From Candidatus Nomurabacteria bacterium (GTDB taxonomy: Bacteria > Patescibacteriota > Minisyncoccia > Phycocordibacterales > UBA9973), in NCBI GenBank assembly GCA_943356375.1, contig CALRET010000003.1:1-36418 (forward strand): 36,418 bases of DNA, given 5' to 3'. This document shows, one piece after another, positions 9,917 to 17,446 of the stretch. The notes beneath the pieces are model-generated. The model had not been told where the DNA came from, ran no database searches, and was given only the letters and a program-made list of their open reading frames with translations. A program made the position numbers and the translations under genes. Position 1 is the first letter of the stretch. The number at the start of each line of letters is the position of its first letter.

Positions 9917-10312
9917 TTAAGGTTTCATCTCTCTATTAATATCATCTGTTTTCAGATAACGATTCCTTTTTCCTAAATGCATATTTTTAGCGGCCGTATA
10001 TATAAGGGTTCCTTGTTGAATAGCTAATTCTTTTTGTGCTATTTCTGCCCCCTTTTCTCCACTTTTACGATATTCTTTCAGAACCCCAGCGAGCCAACCT
10101 CTATATGCTTGTAAAACAAACTTTTCAGTTTCTGGGCCAATTTCAAGACCCCCCTCAATTTTTTTAGTTAATCTCTTTTCAAAATCTATTAAATACATAA
10201 TATCGCGAATCTCTTCGGGAGATGCACCAAGACCACTCAAGGTGTCAATAAGGTCTCTCCTTATTTCCTCCTCTGATCTTTCTCTTCGACTACCCATGTT
10301 TTCGAATCCCAT
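9917..10312 (-). CDS. Hypothetical protein, highly charged and helical
   Basis: 131 residues from the ATG at 10312. I do not recognise a family. The sequence is mostly charged helix-forming residues with no membrane segment: an acidic/basic N-terminus (GSRRERSEEEIRRDLIDTL), then GASPEEIRDIMYLIDFEKR and a lysine-rich C-terminus. Such proteins are common cytosolic small proteins in CPR. An ATG three codons upstream (10321) overlaps the TATAAT box itself and is rejected, because the promoter predicts the transcript to begin at about 10313. Confidence 0.6.
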   Translation of the reverse strand: MGFENMGSRRERSEEEIRRDLIDTLSGLGASPEEIRDIMYLIDFEKRLTKKIEGGLEIGPETEKFVLQAYRGWLAGVLKEYRKSGEKGAEIAQKELAIQQGTLIYTAAKNMHLGKRNRYLKTDDINREMKP

Positions 10313-10319
10313 AAAATAC

Positions 10320-10328
10320 ATTATACCA
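10320..10328 (-). promoter_or_regulatory. Extended -10 promoter (TGG-TATAAT), leaderless
   Basis: TGG-TATAAT on the minus strand at 10328-10320 puts +1 at about 10313, one base before the ATG at 10312. Confidence 0.55.
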
Positions 10329-10356
10329 CGCCAAATAAAATCCTAATACTACAAAA

Positions 10357-10379
10357 AAGGCCTTCGAGGTGAAGGCCTT
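10357..10379 (-). terminator. Intrinsic terminator of the lipoprotein gene
   Basis: A perfect 9-bp stem, AAGGCCTTC with GAAGGCCTT around a 5-base loop, is followed on the minus strand by six T residues. It lies 19 bases after the stop of the lipoprotein gene. Confidence 0.85.
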
Positions 10380-10397
10380 AAAAAACAGTTCTTTCCA

Positions 10398-10847
10398 TTA
10401 TACTTTCAAAAACTTAGTTTCTGAAAGAGCTCTCCATAATGTTCCACACGTTCCAGACCAAGCGGCCATATCTCTCTCGGTGGACATCTTTACATTTGGA
10501 TGAGAGAATTTCCCATCCAGCGATGTCCATCCAATAGCACCAGGAACAGTGTTTTTGTATCTTGGAAATTGACTATCGAGAACTTTCATACGAACTTTTA
10601 GGACGAAATTCCCGGTAACTTCAATCGTCCTAAAAACAGGAGTTAAGCTGTCTTTATTGACTAACACGTAGTCACTTATTAAAATTATTTCTCTTTTAAA
10701 AAAAGCGGAATCTGCTTCCAAAGAAATAACTTCATATGTAACCGTTGTGTATAACGGTTCAGTTTCGGATAAATACCCGAGAGTATCATCCTTCTTACAG
10801 GAATTTAATACCAGAGTAATAAATAGAAAATAGATTATTTGTTTCAT
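10398..10847 (-). CDS. Putative lipoprotein with Bacteroidota-like signal peptide
   Basis: 149 residues. The N-terminus MKQIIYFLFITLVLNSCKKD is a type II signal peptide with lipobox LNSC, so the mature protein would be anchored by a lipidated Cys17. The SCKKDD junction is a style seen very often in Bacteroidota lipoproteins and looks unlike the neighbouring genes. The rest is beta-rich and unrecognised, with two further cysteines near the C-terminus (a TCGTLW segment). The frame is open for 29 codons upstream, but that part lies in the leader stem-loop, so ATG 10847 is used. It has a sigma70-like promoter, not the Bacteroidota TTTG/TAnnTTTG type. Horizontal acquisition is possible. It is flanked by its own promoter and terminator and forms a one-gene unit. 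Confidence 0.6.
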   Translation of the reverse strand: MKQIIYFLFITLVLNSCKKDDTLGYLSETEPLYTTVTYEVISLEADSAFFKREIILISDYVLVNKDSLTPVFRTIEVTGNFVLKVRMKVLDSQFPRYKNTVPGAIGWTSLDGKFSHPNVKMSTERDMAAWSGTCGTLWRALSETKFLKV

Positions 10848-10853
10848 TTGATT

Positions 10854-10910
10854 GGGTTTTAGTTGGTTTTCACAAAATCCAAAAGAGTCTGTGAAAACCA
10901 ACAAAAACCC
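10854..10910 (-). other. Long stem-loop in the 5' leader of the lipoprotein gene
   Basis: The leader RNA can form a stem of about 20 pairs. TGGTTTTCACA pairs with TGTGAAAACCA, extended outward by GGGTTTT with AAAACCC. The loop is about 15 bases. It ends only seven bases before the ATG at 10847 and would occlude the ribosome-binding region. Confidence 0.7.
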
Positions 10911-10934
10911 TGTTTTAAAGAACCCACTTAACAC

Positions 10935-10963
10935 ATAATACCATATTTAATTAGAAAAGTCAA
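10935..10963 (-). promoter_or_regulatory. Lipoprotein gene promoter (TTGACT-17-TATTAT)
   Basis: TTGACT (10963-10958) and TATTAT (10940-10935) are 17 bases apart on the minus strand, giving a leader of about 80 bases that contains the stem-loop. Confidence 0.7.
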
Positions 10964-11038
10964 GACTTACATTACCCAAAATAGTATTGTAAAATTACCC
11001 TATTAAATAAGGATTTTATACACATAATTTACAAACAT

Positions 11039-11827
11039 ATGCTCACAAAATACACATCCCCTATCTTACTATTTTCCCTATGTTTAGCGCTCTTGATATA
11101 CCCTCTTACCCAAGCACATGCCACAACGTCGGATATTGATCGTGCGATGTATGTTTGGTCTACCGCAGAAACAACCTACGGCGCTGAATATATTAAAAAT
11201 TATCTAATAGAAAACAATATAACAACAGTCGTTGCATCGAGTACTAACAAAACGGTATTTAAACAATTACTCGCAACATTGCCCGATGAAGGAATCCAAG
11301 TAGAACTTTTGGTTGGCAGTAACTCCCTGTTAACAAACCCAGATCCGACAGCATATTTTGATAACCTACTCAATGGTATTGACACAACAAAACTTTCTGC
11401 GATACATCTAGATGTTGAACCACACGCAACATCATCATTTCCAGATTATCATTCACGAGAATCCTATTACCAAAATCTATACATCAAACTTCTTAAAACG
11501 ACAAAATCATATTTAGAGGAACGAGACATACAACTTGCTGTCAGTATCCCCGTTTTTTATCCAAAGACGATAGTGAAGAAAATATATAAACAAGCAGATA
11601 CGATATATGTCATGGCATACCAAATAACCAGTATGGATTATTTGAAGAAAAAATTAAAAGAAGAATTCGCACAAGGAAAAAATAAAACCGTTGTCGCATT
11701 CCGCGCGAACGATTTCGAAAATCGAGCAGATTTTGAAAATTATTTAGCTCGCGCAGCAACAAAACTACAAACTAATTCATTCGCATTACACGATTTTGGT
11801 AGATTTGTAACACTTGATACCCAATAA
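11039..11827 (+). CDS. Secreted TIM-barrel-like protein, possible glycoside hydrolase
   Basis: 262 residues. A signal peptide covers about residues 1-28, ending in AHA before TTSDID. The mature part has features of a glycosidase-type barrel: AMYVWST at the first strand, AIHLDVEPH (about 120-128) with the D-x-E pair at a strand end typical of GH18-like catalytic sites, and TIYVMAYQ late in the chain. The pattern resembles secreted putative glycosyl hydrolases of other CPR bacteria. I cannot assign a family, and the substrate is unknown. It stands alone: the lipoprotein gene points away from it, and 88 bases separate it from the next gene. Confidence 0.6.
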   Translation: MLTKYTSPILLFSLCLALLIYPLTQAHATTSDIDRAMYVWSTAETTYGAEYIKNYLIENNITTVVASSTNKTVFKQLLATLPDEGIQVELLVGSNSLLTNPDPTAYFDNLLNGIDTTKLSAIHLDVEPHATSSFPDYHSRESYYQNLYIKLLKTTKSYLEERDIQLAVSIPVFYPKTIVKKIYKQADTIYVMAYQITSMDYLKKKLKEEFAQGKNKTVVAFRANDFENRADFENYLARAATKLQTNSFALHDFGRFVTLDTQ

Positions 11828-11915
11828 CAGATACGGAGCATAACGGTGCTGTCTTGCCTTAATTTGACATGAGCATTTTGAAGTAGTAGTGTATAGAAAG
11901 ATATTACTATAGAAC

Positions 11916-12392
11916 ATGTACATAAAGAGTTTTAACCGTATTCTCGGAAAAGGGATTAGAACCCTATTACAACAACAAGGGTTGCAGGCCTATTCTCTAC
12001 TGGATAAGATGGATTTCAAGAACACCGAAGGTATACTCTACTTACCCCAAATGGTGCAGGTATTGCGTGGGTCACGCGAATTACAACCAAAACAACTCCA
12101 AAAAATATGCAAAGCACTCGATACAACCAGTATAGATATTTTTCTCACTGGTCTATCAGAATTGAAGAGAAAAGACCTGACCGATCACGAAAAAGAAGTT
12201 GTTGATATGTCTATCGCAATTGCCAGAAAATTAATTTCCAATGAGGAAGAATTGGAGAAATTAAAAAAACTGAAAAAAGAAGATTTGGGTGATCGCTTCA
12301 ACGAGGAGGAAAAAAGTGAAGTAATGATTATGAAAGAATGTGCGATTCAACTTGCAGAAGTAATTAAAAAATTTGAAATAGAAAATACATAA
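11916..12392 (+). CDS. Putative HTH (Cro/CI-like) protein with charged C-terminal helix
   Basis: 158 residues. The N-terminal 70 residues resemble a small helix-turn-helix domain: GIRTLLQQQGLQAYSLLDKM, then LPQMVQVLRGSRELQPKQLQKICKALD, in which the last helix plus KALD-type ending is common in XRE regulators. Residues 85-155 are a highly charged helix (KKLKKLKKEDLG-like), probably coiled coil. It could be a DNA-binding regulator, but there is no cognate neighbour that proves this. A TACTAT box ends five bases before the ATG, which fits the near-leaderless pattern of this genome. It converges on the GIY-YIG gene and shares a terminator with it. Confidence 0.55.
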   Translation: MYIKSFNRILGKGIRTLLQQQGLQAYSLLDKMDFKNTEGILYLPQMVQVLRGSRELQPKQLQKICKALDTTSIDIFLTGLSELKRKDLTDHEKEVVDMSIAIARKLISNEEELEKLKKLKKEDLGDRFNEEEKSEVMIMKECAIQLAEVIKKFEIENT

Positions 12393-12395
12393 AAC

Positions 12396-12420
12396 AAAAA
12401 GCGGCCCACAGCCGCTTTTT
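12396..12420. terminator. Bidirectional terminator
   Basis: AAAAAGCGGC and GCCGCTTTTT flank a CCACA loop. It serves the HTH-like gene on the plus strand and the GIY-YIG gene on the minus strand, whose stop codon overlaps its edge. Confidence 0.85.
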
Positions 12421-12683
12421 TAAATGTGATTTTTTATCAATTTTAATTTCTCTATCCTTGTCATGCGCTTCAATTGAGCCTCTCGAGATCGCGATTCTTT
12501 AAATGTGGCAACCGCTTCTGAATACTTAAGTATAACCGGGCGACGAATCTTTGTGTAGTGAGCGCCGGATTTTGCTGTATTGTGCTCTTTCAATCTCTTC
12601 TCTAGATTGTTCGTTGAACCCACATAGAGCGTCGTATCAGCACATTCGAGAATATACACAAAAAATGTCGGAGTGATTTTCAT
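12420..12683 (-). CDS. GIY-YIG domain protein (UPF0213/YhbQ-like)
   Basis: 87 residues covering one GIY-YIG nuclease domain. The first strand is FFVYILECADTTLYVG, where VYI and YVG stand for GIY and YIG. NNLEKRLKEHN follows with the conserved Arg, then the catalytic-region HYTKIRRPVIL and SREAQLKRMTRIEKL. Small single-domain members may repair or process DNA, and some are mobile nucleases; the exact role is unknown. Its ATG overlaps the stop of the metalloprotease-like gene in a TAATG arrangement, so translation is probably coupled. Confidence 0.85.
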   Translation of the reverse strand: MKITPTFFVYILECADTTLYVGSTNNLEKRLKEHNTAKSGAHYTKIRRPVILKYSEAVATFKESRSREAQLKRMTRIEKLKLIKNHI

Positions 12684-13693
12684 TAGATTGCTGGCAAACG
12701 ATTTGCAAATTTCATAATAGTGGCATCATCGTAATGAGAAAAAAGATCTTTTGTATCTTGATCCAATTGTCCTTTAGTCAATTTATCTCTGAGTATCTCT
12801 AAATGTTTTTTACCAAACACTTCCTTTTTAGGATCAAATGTCTCACCAAGATCTCTAAACATTGAACGAATCCTCGTATCTGTTTCGTATATAAGACCGA
12901 CGTATTCCTTATCTGGTGCCCCCTCTTTAAAAGTTGGTTTCCAATCACCATACAATTCACTATCTAATAATCCATCCTGAGCAACATGACCGACTTCATG
13001 CTGTAACACATTAGTATCAATTGTTTCCGCTGGTCTATATTCTTGACCAGGGATCGGCGGTTTTGCTGGAGTTTCTTTCATAAAGACACTGCTAGTTATG
13101 TATTCAGGAACATCTGTTCTTCCACCAGAAACATGAAATGCCTGACCTTCCTGCAAACCATCTTCTCCTGTCATTTCGCGCAATACATCTACCACATTCT
13201 TAAATGTATCAGATGGTAATATAAAAGTCTTTGCATTATTCGTATTATTAATTAACCAATTTTTAACTTGTACAACATCTTCACCTGTCGCACCTCTTAA
13301 TTTCAATCGTCTCGCAAGTTCGTCTGAATGAGCCCAATCAATTTTTGATTTTTTTACTTTATCGATAATATCTTTATATTTTTCTGAAACGTCAAATTTT
13401 AAAAGTTCTTGCAATTTTTTTTCGAGTTGAATCTTCTTATTTTCCAATTGAACAATTTGTTTTTTATCAGATTCAATTGAAGGAATGTCTGTCTTCTCAC
13501 CAGAAAGACCCAGGTCAACTCGAATCAGGTTAATTTCTTTTATTGTATTAGAAACAACATCTTGATGTCTCGTAATTTCAAGATTAGTATTTTCTAGTTC
13601 TTTAACAAAATTATTCTCGGTAACGGGTATAATTTGCTCTTGTTTTTCAAGAGGACTATTTGACACAACTTCTTTTTTTGATATTTCTTCCAT
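12683..13693 (-). CDS. Putative HEXXH zinc metalloprotease-like protein with coiled-coil N-terminus
   Basis: 336 residues from ATG 13693. The C-terminal third has HEVGHVAQDG (about residue 235), a zincin HEXXH motif, with possible further ligands downstream in EYVGLIYETDTRIRS. Residues 25-115 are charged with strong heptad-like helix character (KKQIVQLENKKIQLEKKLQ). There is no signal peptide or membrane helix. No known family was recognised, and the catalytic assignment rests on the motif alone. An in-frame GTG 29 codons upstream (13780) would start within a hairpin region and adds only basic residues, so it is not used. It is coupled to the GIY-YIG gene by a one-base TAATG overlap and follows tRNA-Gln on the same strand. 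Confidence 0.55.
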   Translation of the reverse strand: MEEISKKEVVSNSPLEKQEQIIPVTENNFVKELENTNLEITRHQDVVSNTIKEINLIRVDLGLSGEKTDIPSIESDKKQIVQLENKKIQLEKKLQELLKFDVSEKYKDIIDKVKKSKIDWAHSDELARRLKLRGATGEDVVQVKNWLINNTNNAKTFILPSDTFKNVVDVLREMTGEDGLQEGQAFHVSGGRTDVPEYITSSVFMKETPAKPPIPGQEYRPAETIDTNVLQHEVGHVAQDGLLDSELYGDWKPTFKEGAPDKEYVGLIYETDTRIRSMFRDLGETFDPKKEVFGKKHLEILRDKLTKGQLDQDTKDLFSHYDDATIMKFANRLPAI

Positions 13694-13760
13694 ATTATAG
13701 TAAATATTCAACGTCGAAAGCGTGCTCGTTTCGACGCGATTTTTACGCTTGATACCTTCT

Positions 13761-13840
13761 CGTGTTTTCTTTGAAAACACAGCGAAGCGATTTTAAGCTT
13801 TTTTAGAAATGATCGCTTCGCTTGTAAAAAACTTAAAATC
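13761..13840 (-). other. Interleaved inverted repeats between tRNA-Gln and the metalloprotease gene
   Basis: Two inverted repeats interlock. AGCGAAGCG (13780) pairs with CGCTTCGCT (13813). CGATTTTAAG (13787) pairs with CTTAAAATCG (13831). The order is a-b-a'-b', so they form either alternative hairpins or a pseudoknot. A third hairpin of 8 bp (GTGTTTTC/GAAAACAC) lies at 13761-13779. On the minus strand this is the 3' trailer of tRNA-Gln or the leader of the next gene. Confidence 0.65.
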
Positions 13841-13842
13841 GG

Positions 13843-13913
13843 CTGCCAGACTTGGATTCGAACCAAAGTGACGACTTTCAGAGAGTCGCATCCTACCACT
13901 AGATGATCTGGCA
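13843..13913 (-). tRNA. tRNA-Gln(CTG)
   Basis: Acceptor TGCCAGA pairs with TCTGGCA, giving the U1-A72 pair typical of bacterial tRNA-Gln, and base 73 is G. The anticodon stem CGACT/AGTCG encloses loop CTCTGAA with anticodon CTG. The T-loop is TTCGAAT. No CCA is encoded. It fits with the gatCA genes in the window, which serve the indirect route to Gln-tRNA. Confidence 0.92.
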
Positions 13914-13968
13914 ATACAAACCATACAGTACACTAAAAACGGCTATTTTTCAATACAAAACTTCATGC

Positions 13969-14016
13969 TATACCCGCACACTTGTTTTATTGCAATAAAA
14001 CAAGTGTGCGGGTATA
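13969..14016. promoter_or_regulatory. 48-bp perfect palindrome carrying a divergent promoter (TTGCAA-17-TATACT)
   Basis: Both arms are 24 bases with no loop, centred on TTGCAA (13990-13995). Rightwards, TATACT (14013-14018) is 17 bases from TTGCAA and places +1 at the ATG of the LOG gene. Leftwards, the same centre is 17 bases from TATAGC, which would serve tRNA-Gln. The inner 44 bases share ends (TACCCGCACA...TGTGCGGGTA) and centre with a second palindrome at 30807-30850. Confidence 0.85.
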
Positions 14017-14025
14017 CTACTACCC

Positions 14026-14736
14026 ATGGATACACAAAACACACAACTAAAACATCTCAGTCTCGATGAGATACGAGAAGGATGTATTACGATACATGGC
14101 GGAGAAAATGACGGATCAAAAGTCTGCATGATGCAAGAAGAATTTCGACAAGGAATCGATCTTATACAAGACTACAAACACGCAGTTACTTTCTATGGAT
14201 CAGCAGTGCTTCATGAAGAAGATCCAATATACAAACGAGTGCAGAATATTGCATATAAAATGGTTAAAGAATTTGGAGTCGCAGTTATCACTGGTGGTGG
14301 ACCAGGGCTCATGGAGGCAGCAAACCGTGGAGCATTTGAAGCTGGTGGAAAATCTGTTGGCGCAACCATTAAACTTCCCCATGAACAAGAGACTAATAAA
14401 TATGTGACTGATATGATTCCTTTTTATTTTTTCTTCGCACGAAAAGTAACACTCTCATATACAACAGAAGCATGTTTTTTTGTACCTGGAGGATTTGGCA
14501 CACTCGATGAATTATTTGATGTTCTTACTCTTGTTGAAACTAAGAAAATAACACCAGTTCCTATCATCTTGATCGGGAGCGATTTCTGGAAACCTCTTGA
14601 TACTTTTATCAAAGAGCAGTTATTAAAGAAATTCAAAACAGTACAAACAGAAGACATAAATATCTACCACATTCTCGATGACGAAGAAGAAATCATGAAC
14701 GTCGTCAGGAATGCAAAACCACGAGTGAGTTTCTAA
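14026..14736 (+). CDS. LOG family protein (lysine decarboxylase-like / cytokinin riboside phosphoribohydrolase fold)
   Basis: 236 residues with the two LOG hallmarks: GGGPGLMEAANRGA (about 89-102) and PGGFGTLDELFDVLTL (about 152-167). The Rossmann-like fold begins at HAVTFYGSA. LOG proteins hydrolyse nucleoside 5'-monophosphates to base plus ribose phosphate; the nucleotide used here is unknown. The chain is larger than minimal LOG proteins (about 190) because of an extra N-terminal 45 residues. The start is at the predicted +1 of the palindromic promoter, so the mRNA is leaderless. It stands alone, ending in a strong bidirectional terminator shared with pyrG. Confidence 0.88.
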   Translation: MDTQNTQLKHLSLDEIREGCITIHGGENDGSKVCMMQEEFRQGIDLIQDYKHAVTFYGSAVLHEEDPIYKRVQNIAYKMVKEFGVAVITGGGPGLMEAANRGAFEAGGKSVGATIKLPHEQETNKYVTDMIPFYFFFARKVTLSYTTEACFFVPGGFGTLDELFDVLTLVETKKITPVPIILIGSDFWKPLDTFIKEQLLKKFKTVQTEDINIYHILDDEEEIMNVVRNAKPRVSF

Positions 14737-14739
14737 TAA

Positions 14740-14772
14740 AAAAAAAGCGCAAGCCTTGCTTGCGCTTTTTTT
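14740..14772. terminator. Bidirectional terminator between LOG gene and pyrG
   Basis: GCGCAAGC and GCTTGCGC pair around CTT (14747-14765), with A-tract on the left and T-tract on the right. Confidence 0.9.
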
Positions 14773-14773
14773 A

Positions 14774-16486
14774 TTAACCCTTCTTTTTTCTATTGATAGC
14801 TGCTTGTATAAAAGCAGTAAAAAGTGGGTGTGGGGAAAGTGGTCGCGCAAGGAATTCGGGATGGAATTGAACCCCAAGGAAAAATGGATGTTCTTTTTTC
14901 GGGAGTTCGGCTATTTCCATGAGCACACCAGAAGGTGATGTCCCGGAAAACACCAACCCTCCTTTCTTAAGCATTTCGACATATTCAGGATTTACTTCAT
15001 ATCGATGACGATGTCGTTCGCTGACAATAATATTCCGATTTATATTTTTTTTAAGTTTATCTTTTTTCTTCAAAAAAATCCCATATGCATCATGAGCAAT
15101 AGTGTCCAAGTGAATTATTGCGTCATACGCACCAAGTCGCATAGTGGCTCCATATTTTCCTTCTTTGAGATTAACTTTTTGTTCAGGGAGGATGTCAATG
15201 ACCGGATTTGTCGTCTTTGGTCTTATTTCTGTTGTATGTGCATCAGAGAGACTGAGTACATGACGAGCATACTCAACCACAATAAGTTGCATACCATAAC
15301 AGAGTCCAAAATACGGAATTTTATTCTCTCGCGCATACCGAATGGCTTTAATCTTCCCCTCCACACCAGATTCACCAAATCCACCAGGAACCAAAACACC
15401 ATCAAAATTCTTTAATATGGAAATCTTTTTCTTACCACTCTCAAAATCTTTTGAATTAATCCAGGTGAGTTCCGCTTTAACAGAAAGAGATCCCGCGGAA
15501 ATTTTCATTGCCTCAATAACTGATATATATGCATCAGAAAGAACAAAATCCCCAGTATCAAAATATTTCCCAACAACAGCAATCTTAACAGTACTCTTTG
15601 AGTGTTTAATACGAGAAACCATCGCACGCCATTCTATAAGATCTTTATGTTTTGGTTTAAGCCCAAAATGCTCCAATATCTTTTGTCCTGCTTTATCATT
15701 ATCAAAATTAATCGGAACATCATAGATACTATCAATATCTGGTGCTGAAATAACATTTTCATGAGACATACCGCACATGCCCGCGATTTTCTCTTTTCGT
15801 TTTGCATCAAGTGGCGTCTCTGATCGAGCAACAATAATATCCGGACTGATGCCATAAGAATTCAATTGGCGAACAGCGTTTTGTGTTGGTTTTGTTTTCA
15901 TCTCACCTAATTTTGATGGAACAGGAAGAAATGAAACCATAACAAATAAAACATCCTTTGGGTGTTTTATTTTTAATTGCCGAGCAGCTTCGAGAAAGAT
16001 AGCATTTTGATACTCACCTACCGTACCACCAACTTCAACAATCATAATATCCGGGTTCATTTCTGCAACTGATTCACTTATTCGTCGAAGTATTTCTTCT
16101 GTTATATGAAATGTTGGCTCAACACAAGCCCCCTTATAACCAAGCGCACGCTCTTTGTCGATGACATATTTAAAAACCATTCCATTGGTCATGTAGTTCA
16201 CCGCAGGCATACTTTTATTCAAAAAACGCTCGTAGTTCCCCATGTCCTGATCCGTCTCAAGTCCGGAATCAAGAACGAAAACTTCACCATGCTCTGTCGG
16301 GTTCATCGTACCAGCATCAACATTCAAATACGGATCGGCTTTCATAATACTCACAGAAAACCCTTTTGACTGAAGAACCGTCCCAATAGATGCACTCGTA
16401 ATACCCTTACCCACACCCGACATGACTCCACCGACGACAAAAATGTATTTAGGAGACTTTTTGTTGCGAATGGTTTTCTTTTTCAT
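14774..16486 (-). CDS. pyrG: CTP synthase
   Basis: 570 residues, a little longer than usual because of a basic N-terminal tail (first 12 residues). The synthase domain starts with YIFVVGGVMSGVGKGITSAS, the glycine-rich ATP loop. It continues with KADPYLNVDAGTMNP and EHGEVFVLDSGLETDQDMG, the substrate and metal segments. The C-terminal class I glutaminase domain has FGLCYGMQ with nucleophile C396 and the HPE pair in FHPEF near 544. The enzyme makes CTP from UTP with glutamine and ATP. It is the last gene of an ftsE-ftsX-pyrG run (gap 18 bases). With pyrE in the window it shows that parts of pyrimidine synthesis remain. Confidence 0.97.
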   Translation of the reverse strand: MKKKTIRNKKSPKYIFVVGGVMSGVGKGITSASIGTVLQSKGFSVSIMKADPYLNVDAGTMNPTEHGEVFVLDSGLETDQDMGNYERFLNKSMPAVNYMTNGMVFKYVIDKERALGYKGACVEPTFHITEEILRRISESVAEMNPDIMIVEVGGTVGEYQNAIFLEAARQLKIKHPKDVLFVMVSFLPVPSKLGEMKTKPTQNAVRQLNSYGISPDIIVARSETPLDAKRKEKIAGMCGMSHENVISAPDIDSIYDVPINFDNDKAGQKILEHFGLKPKHKDLIEWRAMVSRIKHSKSTVKIAVVGKYFDTGDFVLSDAYISVIEAMKISAGSLSVKAELTWINSKDFESGKKKISILKNFDGVLVPGGFGESGVEGKIKAIRYARENKIPYFGLCYGMQLIVVEYARHVLSLSDAHTTEIRPKTTNPVIDILPEQKVNLKEGKYGATMRLGAYDAIIHLDTIAHDAYGIFLKKKDKLKKNINRNIIVSERHRHRYEVNPEYVEMLKKGGLVFSGTSPSGVLMEIAELPKKEHPFFLGVQFHPEFLARPLSPHPLFTAFIQAAINRKKKG

Positions 16487-16504
16487 GCAAGTGGTAAGGT
16501 TATT

Positions 16505-17428
16505 TTATTTGTTTAAATATTTCCTGATTGCCAGAAAACTTGAGACTGACCCAAGTACAGCACCAGATGCAAGAACAATAAGTGCTATCTGGAAGAAATT
16601 TTCTCTATAGTATATTGCCATATTGATTCCCAAGAAATCAGTCATTGTATTACCCAACCATATAGTTATCGGAATAAATAGAATAAGCGTAATCAATGCA
16701 GAAACCATTCCATAAATGACTCCCTCAACGATAAATGGCCCTCTAATATAGAAATTACTTGCGCCGACGAGACGCATAACACCAATTTCTTCACGAGCAA
16801 TGTAGATAGTGAGACGGATGGTATTAAGTGTGATAATAACAGAAATAACAATCAATATAAGTGTGACCAAAAAACCAAGTTTCTCAGCACCATTGATAAT
16901 AGCGTTCAACCGATCAATAATTATTTTATTCTGATTATAATTAATCTTATCAATGATTGTTGCACTGTCTTTCGCTAAGACTCCATCTCCTTCTAAGAAT
17001 TTTGCGATACTTTCATATTGAGATGTCTCTCTTGCTTTAACATTAATCGTTGCTCCAAGTGGATTTTCATTTAATTCTTCAAGTGCTTGTAACGTCAAGT
17101 AATCGTCTTTATGACGCTCTTTAAACTGTAGCAACGCATCATCTGAAGAAATATATGATGCGCTTGCTACTTCTGGAATTTTCTCTATAGACTCTTTAAG
17201 TGATAATATCTTCGACTCGGACGCATCAGGAACAAAATAAATAGTCACATCAACTTTATTTCTAATATCACCAAGAGCTGATTGGAGTACAGCTTGGACA
17301 AAAATAAGACTAGTGATGACTGATAATGTAATAGTCACCACTAATACAGATGACAGAGAGACAACTGTATTTCTAGCAAAACTTACAAATCCTGATCTAA
17401 GTATTCTTTTTAAAAGTATCCATCCCAT
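16505..17428 (-). CDS. ftsX: Cell division protein FtsX
   Basis: 307 residues with the FtsX topology: N-terminal helix (about 21-45), an extracellular domain (about 46-185), and three C-terminal helices (about 187-210, 235-260, 280-303). The segment REEIGVMRLVGASNFYIRGPFIVEGV is the conserved cytoplasmic coupling region. FtsX is the permease-like partner of FtsE and activates cell-wall hydrolases during division. It lies 18 bases downstream of ftsE and is in the same operon. No hydrolase partner is visible nearby. Confidence 0.95.
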   Translation of the reverse strand: MGWILLKRILRSGFVSFARNTVVSLSSVLVVTITLSVITSLIFVQAVLQSALGDIRNKVDVTIYFVPDASESKILSLKESIEKIPEVASASYISSDDALLQFKERHKDDYLTLQALEELNENPLGATINVKARETSQYESIAKFLEGDGVLAKDSATIIDKINYNQNKIIIDRLNAIINGAEKLGFLVTLILIVISVIITLNTIRLTIYIAREEIGVMRLVGASNFYIRGPFIVEGVIYGMVSALITLILFIPITIWLGNTMTDFLGINMAIYYRENFFQIALIVLASGAVLGSVSSFLAIRKYLNK

Positions 17429-17446
17429 AAAATAATGTTTGAAAAA

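Noticed and set aside
12420-12683. GIY-YIG gene as UvrC fragment
   Set aside because: It is a complete single-domain protein of the small YhbQ-like type, coupled to its own neighbour, with no UvrC flanking domains or decay.
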